Source: Empedobacter sedimenti (GTDB lineage: Bacteria > Bacteroidota > Bacteroidia > Flavobacteriales > Weeksellaceae). From it: a DNA stretch of 64,000 nucleotides. Of this stretch, positions 45,133 through 53,621 are shown one piece after another. The stretch is from assembly GCF_030005555.1 (NCBI RefSeq), contig NZ_JASCQG010000001.1, forward strand, positions 124,001-188,000. Direction: 5' to 3'. Position numbers and translations under genes: made by a program. The notes beneath the pieces were generated by a model. That model saw nothing but the letters and a program-made list of their open reading frames with translations, ran no database searches and was not told where the DNA came from. Numbering within the stretch: the first letter of the stretch is position 1; the number at the start of each line of letters is the position of its first letter.

Positions 45133-46011
45133 TTATATTTTGGTTAATAATTGATTAATTTTAGATGTTAAATTCTCAGAAGCAGGAACTAAAGGTAATC
45201 TTGTAAATGGTTCGCAAACACCTTTATTATTTAAAACAGCTTTTATTCCACAAGGATTTCCTTCCTCAAAAATTGCACGAGTAATTTCTACAACTTTATA
45301 ATGTGCTTCGTATGCTGCATCAACATCTTTGTTAATTGCTTTACGAATCATATTTGTAAAAATAGTAGGAACACCTTGTCCTATAACAGAAATAACACCA
45401 GAACCACCAGCTAAAGTCATCGGTAATGCAAATTCATCATCGCCCGAAATAATATTGAAATCTTCGCGCGTATTCATTCTGATAATATCTGTAGATTGTA
45501 AGAAATTTGGAGAAGCTTCTTTAATCGCAACAATATTTTTGAATTCGTTTGCTAAACGAATTGTCGTTTCCGGAGCAATATTAGAACCTGTTCTACCAGG
45601 AACATTGTACAAAATAATATTTGCATCTGTATTTTCAGCAATCGCTTTATAATGTTGGTAAATTCCTTCTTGATTTGGTTTGTTATAATATGGAGAAACA
45701 GTAAGAATTGCCATATAATCACTCAAATCAGTTTCATTATATTCATTAATAACTTCTGCAGTATTGTTACCACCAATACCCAAAACCATCGGAACACGGT
45801 TAGCATTCGCCTTCTTTATTGTTTCAATTACCTGTTTCTTTTCATCTTTTGTAAGTGTAGCTGCTTCTGCAGTAGTTCCTAAAATAACTAAATACTCAAC
45901 ACCACCATCGATACTGTAGTTCACTAATTTTTCTAAAGCAACATAATCTACTGCACCATCTTGTTGAAAAGGCGTAACCAAAGCAACTCCTGTCCCAATT
46001 AATTGTTTCAT
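45133..46011 (-). CDS. dapA: 4-hydroxy-tetrahydrodipicolinate synthase
   Basis: A 292-residue TIM-barrel aldolase that condenses pyruvate with aspartate semialdehyde, the first step of the lysine/diaminopimelate branch. The Schiff-base lysine is K164 (VAIKEASPN), Y135 is in ILYNVPGRTGSN, and the GTTAEAATLTKDEKK loop supplies the Thr. The C-terminal GNPCGIKAVLNNKGV is standard. Starts at MKQLIGTGVALVTPF. No signal. Directly upstream of ferritin on the same strand. Confidence 0.96.
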   Translation of the reverse strand: MKQLIGTGVALVTPFQQDGAVDYVALEKLVNYSIDGGVEYLVILGTTAEAATLTKDEKKQVIETIKKANANRVPMVLGIGGNNTAEVINEYNETDLSDYMAILTVSPYYNKPNQEGIYQHYKAIAENTDANIILYNVPGRTGSNIAPETTIRLANEFKNIVAIKEASPNFLQSTDIIRMNTREDFNIISGDDEFALPMTLAGGSGVISVIGQGVPTIFTNMIRKAINKDVDAAYEAHYKVVEITRAIFEEGNPCGIKAVLNNKGVCEPFTRLPLVPASENLTSKINQLLTKI

Positions 46012-46198
46012 CTTCTATAAATGTTATTAAATCTAATAATAAGTTAAAATTCGGAATTATATCTTGAATAATCAAATTACAAGATTAATCTGTAATTGGT
46101 CTTAAATAAATTCAAAATACATTCTACTTCAAAAATAACGAATAATTTAGAGGAATAAAATTTAATTGCAACGATATTATATGATTTTACTTATAAAA

Positions 46199-46222
46199 AA
46201 AGCCACTCAATTGAGTGGCTTT
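46199..46222 (-). terminator. Intrinsic terminator
   Basis: Perfect palindrome AAAGCCACTCAA / TTGAGTGGCTTT preceded by an A run (minus-strand T run), 16 bases past the stop of the barrel-like gene. Confidence 0.88.
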
Positions 46223-46238
46223 CTTATAATAAATTGAA

Positions 46239-46712
46239 TTAGTTAAATGTAAATTTAAATCCTAATGAGAATCTTCCTGCCTCAAAATTTGAGTCATTTG
46301 TTAAATTCCACCAAGGTTTCCAATCAAAATGAGCTGCCAAAGGAGCCCCTGGAATTTTATATTCTAAACCAGCTTGTGGACGAATAGCTACCATTGTTTT
46401 ATCTCCATCACTATTATATGGTTTATCTAAGAAAGTCAATTGAGGTCCAACACCAACATACCAACCTAATCCATTTGTACCACCAATTGGTTGGTTGTAA
46501 GTATAATCAGCACCTAAAACTGTAGCATTATCACCGAACATAACTTGTACATTACCAGCGTTTTTTCCGTCAAAAGAATGTTTAAACTGAGGTCCTACCA
46601 AAGTTTCACCATCTCCCAAATCAACTACAACACCTAAAGCGTTTTTATAATTTTGAGCATTAACCTGAGAAATTCCTAAAGCCATAACAGCTACTAATAA
46701 TACTTTTTTCAT
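46239..46712 (-). CDS. Secreted beta-barrel-like protein
   Basis: A 157-residue exported protein; ATG 46712 gives the signal peptide MKKVLLVAVMALGISQVNAQ. The mature part is a series of amphipathic strands (ALGVVVDLGDGETLVGPQFK, GNVQVMFGDNATVLGADYTY, GWYVGVGPQLTFL, AIRPQAGLEYKIPG) ending FSLGFKFTFN; the final Phe is typical of an outer-membrane barrel. The length suits a small eight-stranded barrel. Function unknown. It has its own terminator. Confidence 0.75.
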   Translation of the reverse strand: MKKVLLVAVMALGISQVNAQNYKNALGVVVDLGDGETLVGPQFKHSFDGKNAGNVQVMFGDNATVLGADYTYNQPIGGTNGLGWYVGVGPQLTFLDKPYNSDGDKTMVAIRPQAGLEYKIPGAPLAAHFDWKPWWNLTNDSNFEAGRFSLGFKFTFN

Positions 46713-46904
46713 TATCAATCTTTTTTCGTTTATATTATATTTTCGTTAAGAAATACAAAAAGCATGCAAAACGTTAGATGATTGTTAATTTTTAACATTT
46801 TAAAGTATTTAATAATTTTATTAATCACTGATAAACAGGTGTTTTTAAAAGTTATTTATATTAATTCTAAAGATTGTTTGAGTTAGATATTTTTTTAAAA
46901 AGAG

Positions 46905-46912
46905 TACATTTG
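46905..46912 (+). promoter_or_regulatory. -7 box of the HAD phosphatase gene
   Basis: TACATTTG, perfect TAnnTTTG, ending 17 bases before the ATG; TTG at 46878-46880 is 24 bases upstream, slightly long. Confidence 0.55.
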
Positions 46913-46929
46913 CGCAAACAAATAAAACA

Positions 46930-47586
46930 ATGATTAAGACCGTTATCTTTGACATGGACGGCGTAATTGTGGATACAGAACCAGTACACAAATACGCTTA
47001 TTTTGAACATTATAAAGAACTTAATATTCCAGTTACGGAAGAATTATTTGCCACATTTACAGGACAATCTACTAAAAATGTATACCAAATTTTGAAAGAT
47101 AAGTTTGATTTGAAAGCTGATGTAAATGATTTGGTTCTGAGAAAACGTACCATTTTTAATGAAGCTTTTGATACAAAACCAGATTTGTATTTGATAGATG
47201 GAGTAGAGAAATTAATCAAAAATTTGCACGAAAATGGAATGGAATTGATTTTAGCATCATCAGCTTCGAAATCAACAATTGATCGTGTTTTTAATCGTTT
47301 TGATTTGAATCAATATTTTACACATAAAGTTTCAGGAGAAAACTTCCCGAAATCTAAACCAGATCCAGCAATTTTTATACATGCGGCTGATTTAGCAAAA
47401 TCTAACCATGAAGAATGCATCGTGATTGAGGACTCTACAAACGGAGTAGAAGCGGCTGTTCGTGCTAATTTGTATTGTTTGGGATATAAAAGTGTAAATT
47501 CGAAACAACAAGATATTTCAAAAGCAAATTGTATTGTTGATGATTTTAATGCGATTGATACAGCGTTTATTAAGGAATTGAAATAA
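46930..47586 (+). CDS. HAD family phosphatase/phosphomutase (beta-phosphoglucomutase-like)
   Basis: A 218-residue HAD hydrolase with an all-helical cap. Motif I is VIFDMDGVIVDTEPVH with nucleophile D8 and acid D10; motif II ILASSASKSTIDRV; motif III Lys in SGENFPKSKPDPAIF; motif IV VIEDSTNGVEAA. The cap class and DMDGVIVDTEP fit sugar-phosphate phosphatases or beta-phosphoglucomutase. Cytosolic. Its promoter box and terminator define a single-gene unit. Substrate not determinable here. Confidence 0.9.
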   Translation: MIKTVIFDMDGVIVDTEPVHKYAYFEHYKELNIPVTEELFATFTGQSTKNVYQILKDKFDLKADVNDLVLRKRTIFNEAFDTKPDLYLIDGVEKLIKNLHENGMELILASSASKSTIDRVFNRFDLNQYFTHKVSGENFPKSKPDPAIFIHAADLAKSNHEECIVIEDSTNGVEAAVRANLYCLGYKSVNSKQQDISKANCIVDDFNAIDTAFIKELK

Positions 47587-47587
47587 T

Positions 47588-47615
47588 AAAAGCGTTACTT
47601 TTTGTAACGCTTTTT
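47588..47615. terminator. Bidirectional intrinsic terminator
   Basis: AAAAGCGTTAC / GTAACGCTTTTT stem with a five-T loop between the HAD gene and the convergent FAH gene ending at 47618. Confidence 0.85.
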
Positions 47616-47617
47616 GT

Positions 47618-48226
47618 TTATAATACTTTTATTTCGAATACTTTTTCATCATTGAAATAACCTTCTAAAGTGTCTTTTGAATTGATTTTTGAAACTCCTG
47701 CTGGCGTTCCTGTAAAAATTAAATCGCCTTTTTTCAAGGTGAAATATTTAGAACATTCAGCAATTAACGTGTTGATATGAAAAATCATATCTTTAGAATT
47801 TCCTGTTTGTACGTTTTCTCCATTTCGATCTAATTTGAACGCTAAATTCTCTAAATCAAAATTTTCTTTTGGAAAAAAATCTGAGGCAAAAGCAGAACCA
47901 TCAAAAGCTTTTGCAATTTCCCAAGGAAAACGTTTTTCTTTCAATTCTTGTTGTACATCACGTGCAGTAAAATCAATTCCTAAACCGATTTCTGAGAAAT
48001 AACGATCTGCAAATTGTGGTTGAATCATTTTTCCAACTCGATCAATTTTAATCACAATTTCAGTTTCAAAATGAACTTCTTTTGTAAAACTTGGAATCAC
48101 AAAGGGAAAACCTTTTCTCAAAATAGCAGAATCAGGTTTCATGAAAAACATCGGAGATTCTGGAATTGGATTGTTTAATTCTATGGCATGTTCGACGTAA
48201 TTACGTCCGACACAAATAATTTTCAT
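47618..48226 (-). CDS. Fumarylacetoacetate hydrolase family protein
   Basis: A 202-residue FAH-fold enzyme. Key motifs are MKIICVGRNYVEHAIEL, MFFMKPDSAIL, the metal ligands in HFETEIVIKIDR (the two glutamates) with the later Asp in DFTARDVQQELK, and the closing GDLIFTGTPAGV. The family includes acylpyruvate hydrolases and oxaloacetate decarboxylases; the short length suits acylpyruvase-type members. It ends the pssA-exonuclease-FAH operon, three bases behind the exonuclease. Substrate unknown. Confidence 0.9.
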   Translation of the reverse strand: MKIICVGRNYVEHAIELNNPIPESPMFFMKPDSAILRKGFPFVIPSFTKEVHFETEIVIKIDRVGKMIQPQFADRYFSEIGLGIDFTARDVQQELKEKRFPWEIAKAFDGSAFASDFFPKENFDLENLAFKLDRNGENVQTGNSKDMIFHINTLIAECSKYFTLKKGDLIFTGTPAGVSKINSKDTLEGYFNDEKVFEIKVL

Positions 48227-48229
48227 GGC

Positions 48230-48988
48230 TTAGAATCCGTTAGATAATTTAATTTTTGTAAAGACTTTCTTTGTATATAAAGGGAAATCTGCATTTTGTA
48301 ACCAAGTATAATAACCTGGATCTTTTGCAAAAACATCCGAAACGACTTCTCCCTTGTATTTACCAAAAGAAATGACAGCATTTCCTTTTTCATCTTGTTG
48401 AATAAAACCTGCTAAATCAATTGTTTTACGTTGAGAAGAAAATTCACTCAAAAATTTGTTGTCATTTTCTAATTCATCATATTTCTCAATTTGCGCCATC
48501 AAAACTTCATAAGTAGCCAAAGTATCAGCTTCAGCAGAATGCGCGTCAATCAAATCTTTTCCACAATAATATTTATACGCAGCACTTAAATTACGAGGTT
48601 CCATTTTATGATAAATGACTTGCGCATCTATTGGGCGATGTTTTGATAAATCAAAATCAAAACCATTTCGCAATAATTCTTCTGCTAAAAGTGGAATATC
48701 AAAACGATTTGAGTTAAAGCCAGCTAAATCTGAATCTTTAATCATCTCCATAATTGTTGGTGCTAATTCTTTAAAAGAAGGTGCGTCAGCAACATCTTCA
48801 TCAGAAATTCCGTGAATTAAAGTTGTTTCTGGTGGAATTGGAATACCTGGATTAACTTTCCACGATTTTACTTCTTTTGTACCATCTGTAAAAGCTTTAA
48901 CAATTGCGATTTCGACAATACGGTCTTTTGAAACATTAGTTCCTGTTGTTTCTAAATCAAAGAAACAGATATTTTTAGTTAATTTCAT
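48230..48988 (-). CDS. DEDD 3'-5' exonuclease
   Basis: A 252-residue nuclease; ATG 48988 (MKLTKNICFFDLETTGTN) is chosen, overlapping the pssA stop by four bases (ATGA). Exo I is FFDLETTGT (Asp, Glu), Exo II DLAGFNSNRFDIPLL, Exo III in LIDAHSAEADTLATYEVL with His and Asp. The C-terminal about 60 residues (AVISFGKYKGEVVSDVFAKD, YYTWLQNADF) resemble the added domain of flavobacterial PolIII-epsilon-like exonucleases. It probably serves DNA repair or proofreading. Operon with pssA and FAH. Confidence 0.9.
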   Translation of the reverse strand: MKLTKNICFFDLETTGTNVSKDRIVEIAIVKAFTDGTKEVKSWKVNPGIPIPPETTLIHGISDEDVADAPSFKELAPTIMEMIKDSDLAGFNSNRFDIPLLAEELLRNGFDFDLSKHRPIDAQVIYHKMEPRNLSAAYKYYCGKDLIDAHSAEADTLATYEVLMAQIEKYDELENDNKFLSEFSSQRKTIDLAGFIQQDEKGNAVISFGKYKGEVVSDVFAKDPGYYTWLQNADFPLYTKKVFTKIKLSNGF

Positions 48989-49740
48989 TTTGTAATTTCT
49001 TTTCTGAAAATGATTGAGATGATGATGTACAATAAGATGATTAGCGGAATTGCTGCAACTTGCAACCAAGCCACTAAACCTAATGTGATGATTAAGAAAA
49101 TGTATTTATAATAATTTTCTGCCCAGCTCAATCCTTTAAATTTTAAGGCAAATAATGGTAAATCGGCAATTAATAAAATACTAAATACAATAGAAACGGC
49201 AATTAATAAATACGGATCAACAGAAGGATTTATAATTTGTCCATTATTGTAGTAGATAGAAAATAATGAGAAAATAAATAAGGTATTTGACGGTGTTGCC
49301 AAACCTTTGAAATACGTTGCTTGATCTTCATCTAAATTAAATTTTGCCAAACGTAACGCCGAAAAAGCGGGAACTAAAAAGGCAAATAAAGAAATTGCAG
49401 CAATTTTTAAATTCTCATTTTCATAAATAAAATCAGTTGAAAAATGATTAAACATCGAAAATAACATCAATCCTGGTACAACACCAAACGAAATACAATC
49501 TGCCAAAGAATCCAATTCTTTTCCAATCGGGCTACCAATATTCATTAGTCGTGCAACCATTCCGTCCAAAAAATCGGCAACCAACGAAATCAACATCAAA
49601 ACCATCACAATTGTAACTGTGGTAGTTGTGATTTGAGCATTGCTCGAAATCATGAAAATGGCTGATAATACACCACACGAAAGATTAAGTAGTGTTAGAA
49701 AATTTGGAATTGTAAATAATTTCATAAATGAATTTTTCAT
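48985..49740 (-). CDS. pssA: CDP-diacylglycerol-serine O-phosphatidyltransferase
   Basis: A 251-residue membrane enzyme making phosphatidylserine, precursor of phosphatidylethanolamine. The CDP-alcohol phosphotransferase motif is intact: DFLDGMVARL, then IGKELDSLAD, with the conserved aspartates. About seven hydrophobic helices follow. ATG 49740 is used; GTG 49743 is upstream, and ATG 49725 (MKLFTIPNFLTLLN) would be better placed relative to a TATTTTTG box at 49750-49743. It heads the pssA-exonuclease-FAH operon. Confidence 0.93.
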   Translation of the reverse strand: MKNSFMKLFTIPNFLTLLNLSCGVLSAIFMISSNAQITTTTVTIVMVLMLISLVADFLDGMVARLMNIGSPIGKELDSLADCISFGVVPGLMLFSMFNHFSTDFIYENENLKIAAISLFAFLVPAFSALRLAKFNLDEDQATYFKGLATPSNTLFIFSLFSIYYNNGQIINPSVDPYLLIAVSIVFSILLIADLPLFALKFKGLSWAENYYKYIFLIITLGLVAWLQVAAIPLIILLYIIISIIFRKEITK

Positions 49741-49809
49741 CACAAAAATACAAACAAAAATTAATCTGAATCCTTTTTAAACACAATAAAACCACTATTT
49801 TTGAGTTTT

Positions 49810-49817
49810 TATATTTG
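49810..49817 (+). promoter_or_regulatory. -7 box of the PorV/PorQ-family gene
   Basis: TATATTTG, perfect TAnnTTTG, ending 13 bases before the TTG start at 49831. It excludes the more upstream TTG at 49801, which would precede transcription. Confidence 0.55.
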
Positions 49818-49830
49818 TAATTCATCAATT

Positions 49831-50931
49831 TTGAAAAAGACATTCCTTATATTATCTGTTCTGGCAAGTCAATTTGCTTTTTCTCAAACCACACGCAAAT
49901 ATTCGAACGAGTTTTTAAATATCGGTGCAGATGCGCGCTCGTTTGCAATGGGTAATGCGGTCGTGGCGAATATTGGTAATGCAAATGCGGCTTATTGGAA
50001 TCCTGCAGGATTAACTGAAATTGCATACGATTGGGAAGCTTCTGCAATGCATGCTGAATATTTTCAGTCAATTGCAAAATTTGATTATGCGGCGGTTGCA
50101 ATTCCACTGAGAGAAAGTAATTCTACGATTGCATTTTCGTTTACGCGTTTTGGTGTTGATGATATTTTGAATACGACAGAATTAATTGATAATCAAGGAA
50201 ATATTAATTACGATAAAATCTCTAAATTTTCTACAGCAGATTATGCTTTGACGATGTCTTATGCAGGGAATGTATTCAACAATAAAGATATTCAGTTTGG
50301 AGCAAATGCAAAATTGGTTTATCGCCATATAGGGAAATTTGCGCAAGGATTTGGTTTCGGAATTGATCTTGGTTTGCAATATCGCACCGATAATAAAATG
50401 TATTTTGGAGTGATGGCTCGCGATATTACAACAACTTTCAATGCATGGAGTATCAATAAGCAAAAAGTGAAGGAGATTTCTGTTGATGATCCTAATAATA
50501 CAGAAGAGCCAACCTTATTGAATGAGTTACCAAAAGAAAATATCGAATTAACAATGCCAAAATTGCAATTTGGTGTTGGAAAACGATTTGATTTTAATGA
50601 AAGAGTTTCGTTATTAGGAGAGGTTGATATGAATATCGAATTTCAACAAACGAATGCCGCAATTTCTGGAAAAGGATTTTCGATTTCGCCACAAGTTGGT
50701 CTTGAATTAGGTTATGATGACATGGTTTTTGTACGTGGAGGATTGAATAATTTACAGAAAATTTCGCAATTTGATGGAAAAGATAAAACGCAAATTCAGC
50801 CAAATGTTGGTGTAGGTTTCAAATACAAAGGAATTTCTATCGATTATGCCTTAACTAACTTTGGTAACAGCGGTTTGGGATTATATTCTAATATTTTCTC
50901 TGTTCGTTTCGAGATGGATAAGTGGAGATAA
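49831..50931 (+). CDS. PorV/PorQ family outer membrane protein (T9SS)
   Basis: A 366-residue outer-membrane beta-barrel of FadL-like fold. Translation from TTG 49831 gives a signal peptide (MKKTFLILSVLASQFAFSQ); there is no ATG near the beginning. The family motif is FLNIGADARSFAMGNAVVAN and AAYWNPAGLTEIA at the start of the mature protein. Barrel strands end with FEMDKW and R. PorV carries T9SS cargo to the attachment complex and PorQ is its paralogue; this copy is closest to the PorV2-like group of Flavobacteriia. A weak hairpin (50932-50949) follows. Divergent from pssA. Confidence 0.85.
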   Translation: MKKTFLILSVLASQFAFSQTTRKYSNEFLNIGADARSFAMGNAVVANIGNANAAYWNPAGLTEIAYDWEASAMHAEYFQSIAKFDYAAVAIPLRESNSTIAFSFTRFGVDDILNTTELIDNQGNINYDKISKFSTADYALTMSYAGNVFNNKDIQFGANAKLVYRHIGKFAQGFGFGIDLGLQYRTDNKMYFGVMARDITTTFNAWSINKQKVKEISVDDPNNTEEPTLLNELPKENIELTMPKLQFGVGKRFDFNERVSLLGEVDMNIEFQQTNAAISGKGFSISPQVGLELGYDDMVFVRGGLNNLQKISQFDGKDKTQIQPNVGVGFKYKGISIDYALTNFGNSGLGLYSNIFSVRFEMDKWR

Positions 50932-51001
50932 TTCACTAAAATTAGTGAAATAGATTTGGTTATTTTTTATTATTTTTAATGCATAACCTAAATCTACTAT
51001 T

Positions 51002-52762
51002 TTGAATCAAACAGAACTTATAGAACAACATAGTTTTACAAAAAGTCTTATTTTTAAATTAAAATCTTCAGTTTTAATTGGTCTTCGTGGACTTAAAAAT
51101 CTTCAACATAATCCAACAAAATTTCAGTTTGACTCAAAATTAATTGATCAACCAATTATTGCATTTTCTGAAAGTGAACTTTGGAATCCAAATGATACAA
51201 AGGAAAATTGGATTTTAACGGCTGGTAAAATTCAGAATTTACGAATTGCTTGTCAAAAAATTAATGGTTTAGAAATTAAAGCGAACGAAACGTTTAGTTT
51301 TTGGAAACATATTGGTAATCCTAATTATGGACAAGGGTATGTGGTTGGTCGAGAAATAAAGGAAGGTTGTATTGTACCTACTATTGCTGGAGGTTTGTGT
51401 CAATTATCTAATGCGTTGTATGATGCGGCTTTGAATGCAAATTTTGAAATTATTGAGCGTCATAAACATACCAAAATCATACAAGGTTCATTGGCAGAAA
51501 AAGATCGTGATGCGACTGTAAAATGGAATTATATTGATTTACGTTTTCGTTCGGCTTATGATTTTAGAATAGAAACTGAATTAACTTCTACGCATTTAAT
51601 TGTTCGTTATAAAAGTCAAAATAAAGATTTAAAATTATCAGAAAATATTGATAGTAAATTGGCTTTCAATTTTTTAAACGATTGTTATTCGTGTGGAAAC
51701 GATAGTTGTCATCAACATGAAGATCAATCACATAAAAATCAGCAAATCAAAACGACGACTTATATTTTGGATGAAAAATGGTCAGAATATGATACATATA
51801 TTTCGAAAAATATAAAGGCGAATGATCGTTTTTTATTTTCGATGGAAAAGAATTTTTTCGTTAAAACCGACAGATATAATTGGAGTTTTTCTTCTCATAG
51901 AAATAGTCGGACAACTTTATTATCTGGAATTTATCGTGCTTTGAAATTACGATTTTCTAAAAACAAAAATCCATTCGAACTATCATTACAACTAGATGAA
52001 AAAATAGCAAATTCTGCATCAAAATTAATTCCAATAGAAAGTACTCATTTGGTTATTTGTCAAAATTTATTACCATTTCTATCTAAAAACGGAATGTTAG
52101 GCGGAAGAACTTTTGATGTTTTAATGACAAGATTACCTATTGAAACTTTGCACGAAAGATTAGATTATTCTCATTTTATTTATCCTGAAAGTAAGACTTT
52201 GAAAGATTTTAGAGCAAGTGTTGAATTAATAAATTTAGAAAATTTAGCACTTAATAAAGCTGATAAAATTATTAGTCCACATACAGATATTCAGAAAATG
52301 TTTCAACATAAAATTGTGAAACTTGATTGGGATATTGAACAAAATTTGAATCAAAAAACGGGAAATAAAATTCTTTTTCCTGCTTCTGCAGTTGGTAGAA
52401 AAGGAGCGTATGAAATGCGAAAATTAGCAAAAGAACTTAATTTAAAATTGGTAATTCTCGGACGAAATCTCGAAATGGATAATTTTTGGAATGATGTCAA
52501 AATTGAAAAATTTAATGGAAATTATGATGAAATTGGCTTAATTATTTATCCAACAATTATCGAAAATCAGCCACGACAACTTATAAAAGCTGTTTCATAT
52601 GGAATTCCAATTATCACAACAACCGCTTGTGGTTTACAAGAAAGTGAAAATGTAAAAGTTGTAAAATTAAATGATTATAATTCGTTAAAAAAAGAGGTCG
52701 AAAATTATCTTTCAATAGGTAAATTTTCGTCAGCACCCCATTCAGACCAAGAACCATCGTAA
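51002..52762 (+). CDS. VanW-domain protein fused to a GT-B-like glycosyltransferase
   Basis: A 586-residue protein starting at TTG 51002, with no closer ATG. Residues about 75-205 are a VanW domain: LRIACQKINGLEIKANETFS, GQGYVVGREI, the GGLCQLSNALYDAAL motif with C133, and DATVKWNYIDLRFRS. Then a cysteine/histidine linker (C228, C231, C236, H237, H239). Residues about 275-575 look like a family 4 GT-B glycosyltransferase C-half: ISPHTDIQKMF, ILFPASAVGRKGAYE, LVILGRN, and GLIIYPTIIENQPRQLIKAV. No signal peptide. The 3' end overlaps sseA by 58 bases. Function not known. Confidence 0.75.
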   Translation: MNQTELIEQHSFTKSLIFKLKSSVLIGLRGLKNLQHNPTKFQFDSKLIDQPIIAFSESELWNPNDTKENWILTAGKIQNLRIACQKINGLEIKANETFSFWKHIGNPNYGQGYVVGREIKEGCIVPTIAGGLCQLSNALYDAALNANFEIIERHKHTKIIQGSLAEKDRDATVKWNYIDLRFRSAYDFRIETELTSTHLIVRYKSQNKDLKLSENIDSKLAFNFLNDCYSCGNDSCHQHEDQSHKNQQIKTTTYILDEKWSEYDTYISKNIKANDRFLFSMEKNFFVKTDRYNWSFSSHRNSRTTLLSGIYRALKLRFSKNKNPFELSLQLDEKIANSASKLIPIESTHLVICQNLLPFLSKNGMLGGRTFDVLMTRLPIETLHERLDYSHFIYPESKTLKDFRASVELINLENLALNKADKIISPHTDIQKMFQHKIVKLDWDIEQNLNQKTGNKILFPASAVGRKGAYEMRKLAKELNLKLVILGRNLEMDNFWNDVKIEKFNGNYDEIGLIIYPTIIENQPRQLIKAVSYGIPIITTTACGLQESENVKVVKLNDYNSLKKEVENYLSIGKFSSAPHSDQEPS

Positions 52763-53538
52763 ACTTTTACCTTATCAAAACCTGCAATTGTCGAAGCTAA
52801 GGCTAGGATAGAAGCTGTAATTCCTGATCCACACGAAAAAATATTTTCTTTAGATGAATCTGCCAATTTTTCGAAAATAGATTTTAGTTCTTCTTTACTT
52901 TTATATTTTGTATCAGCCAAAACATTTTCAAAGAATAAATTCTTAGAAGTTGGAATATGACCGCTTCGTAAACCCTGTCTTGGCTCCGGAGAAGTACCCT
53001 TGAAACGCCCTTCTGATCGTGCATCTATAATCGTTTTCGAATCATCATTTATTGCATTTAACATAATTGGTATATCAGCAAACCAATTCGATTGAAAATC
53101 AGCAATAAAGTTGCCTTTTACAGTAGGTTGAAAATAAGTAGAAGTGGTATCAAAATTATTTTCTTGCCAAAGAGGTAATCCGCCATCTAAAACATATACT
53201 TCTTTGTGTCCCATTGCTTTGAACATCCACCAAACTCTCGGACTCGAATAAACGCCCCAACGATCATAACAAACAATGATAGAATCTTGATTAATACCTA
53301 AATTTTGAGCTTCTTTTGTAAAAGTTTCTTCATCAACAAGTGTATGAGGAAATTGCGAAAAATGATCAGAAAATTTTCCTTCCAAATCAAAGAAAAGAGA
53401 ATTCGGAATTAATTTTAATTCTTGATCTTTTATTGATTGTCCAACTTTATCAATCGTGCAATCTAAAATAATTAAATTATTAAGATGTAAATTATTATGT
53501 AATTCTTGTACTGATATAATTGGTGAATTGAAAGTCAT
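52705..53538 (-). CDS. sseA: 3-mercaptopyruvate sulfurtransferase (rhodanese)
   Basis: A 277-residue tandem rhodanese enzyme that moves sulfur from mercaptopyruvate or thiosulfate to acceptors. The inactive N-terminal domain spans about 1-135 (LIILDCTID, GVYSSPRVWWMFKAMGHKEV); the catalytic domain ends with active-site C236 in SCGSGITASILALA, and the CGSG(V/I)T loop marks mercaptopyruvate sulfurtransferases rather than rhodaneses with CRKGVT. The linking IDARSEGRFKG and HIPTSKN are standard. Its last 58 bases overlap the 3' end of the VanW fusion gene. Cytosolic. Confidence 0.93.
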   Translation of the reverse strand: MTFNSPIISVQELHNNLHLNNLIILDCTIDKVGQSIKDQELKLIPNSLFFDLEGKFSDHFSQFPHTLVDEETFTKEAQNLGINQDSIIVCYDRWGVYSSPRVWWMFKAMGHKEVYVLDGGLPLWQENNFDTTSTYFQPTVKGNFIADFQSNWFADIPIMLNAINDDSKTIIDARSEGRFKGTSPEPRQGLRSGHIPTSKNLFFENVLADTKYKSKEELKSIFEKLADSSKENIFSCGSGITASILALASTIAGFDKVKVYDGSWSEWGADENLPIER

Positions 53539-53567
53539 TTCTGTTTTATTTATCTATAAAAATAAAA

Positions 53568-53593
53568 AAACGCTACCAATAAATGATAGCGTT
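53568..53593 (-). terminator. Intrinsic terminator
   Basis: AAACGCTACCA / TGATAGCGTTT stem with one mismatch, minus-strand T run beyond; ends the outer-membrane gene at 53622. The left arm matches the terminator at 55611-55635. Confidence 0.75.
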
Positions 53594-53621
53594 TCATGAT
53601 ATATTTTTTGATCTGAATTTA

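Noticed and set aside
45329-45652. Plus-strand 107-residue frame inside dapA
   Set aside because: Antisense shadow of a conserved enzyme.
50932-50949. Hairpin TTCACTAA / TTAGTGAA after the PorV/PorQ gene
   Set aside because: Eight-base AT-rich arms with a two-base loop and no immediate T run; too weak to call a terminator.
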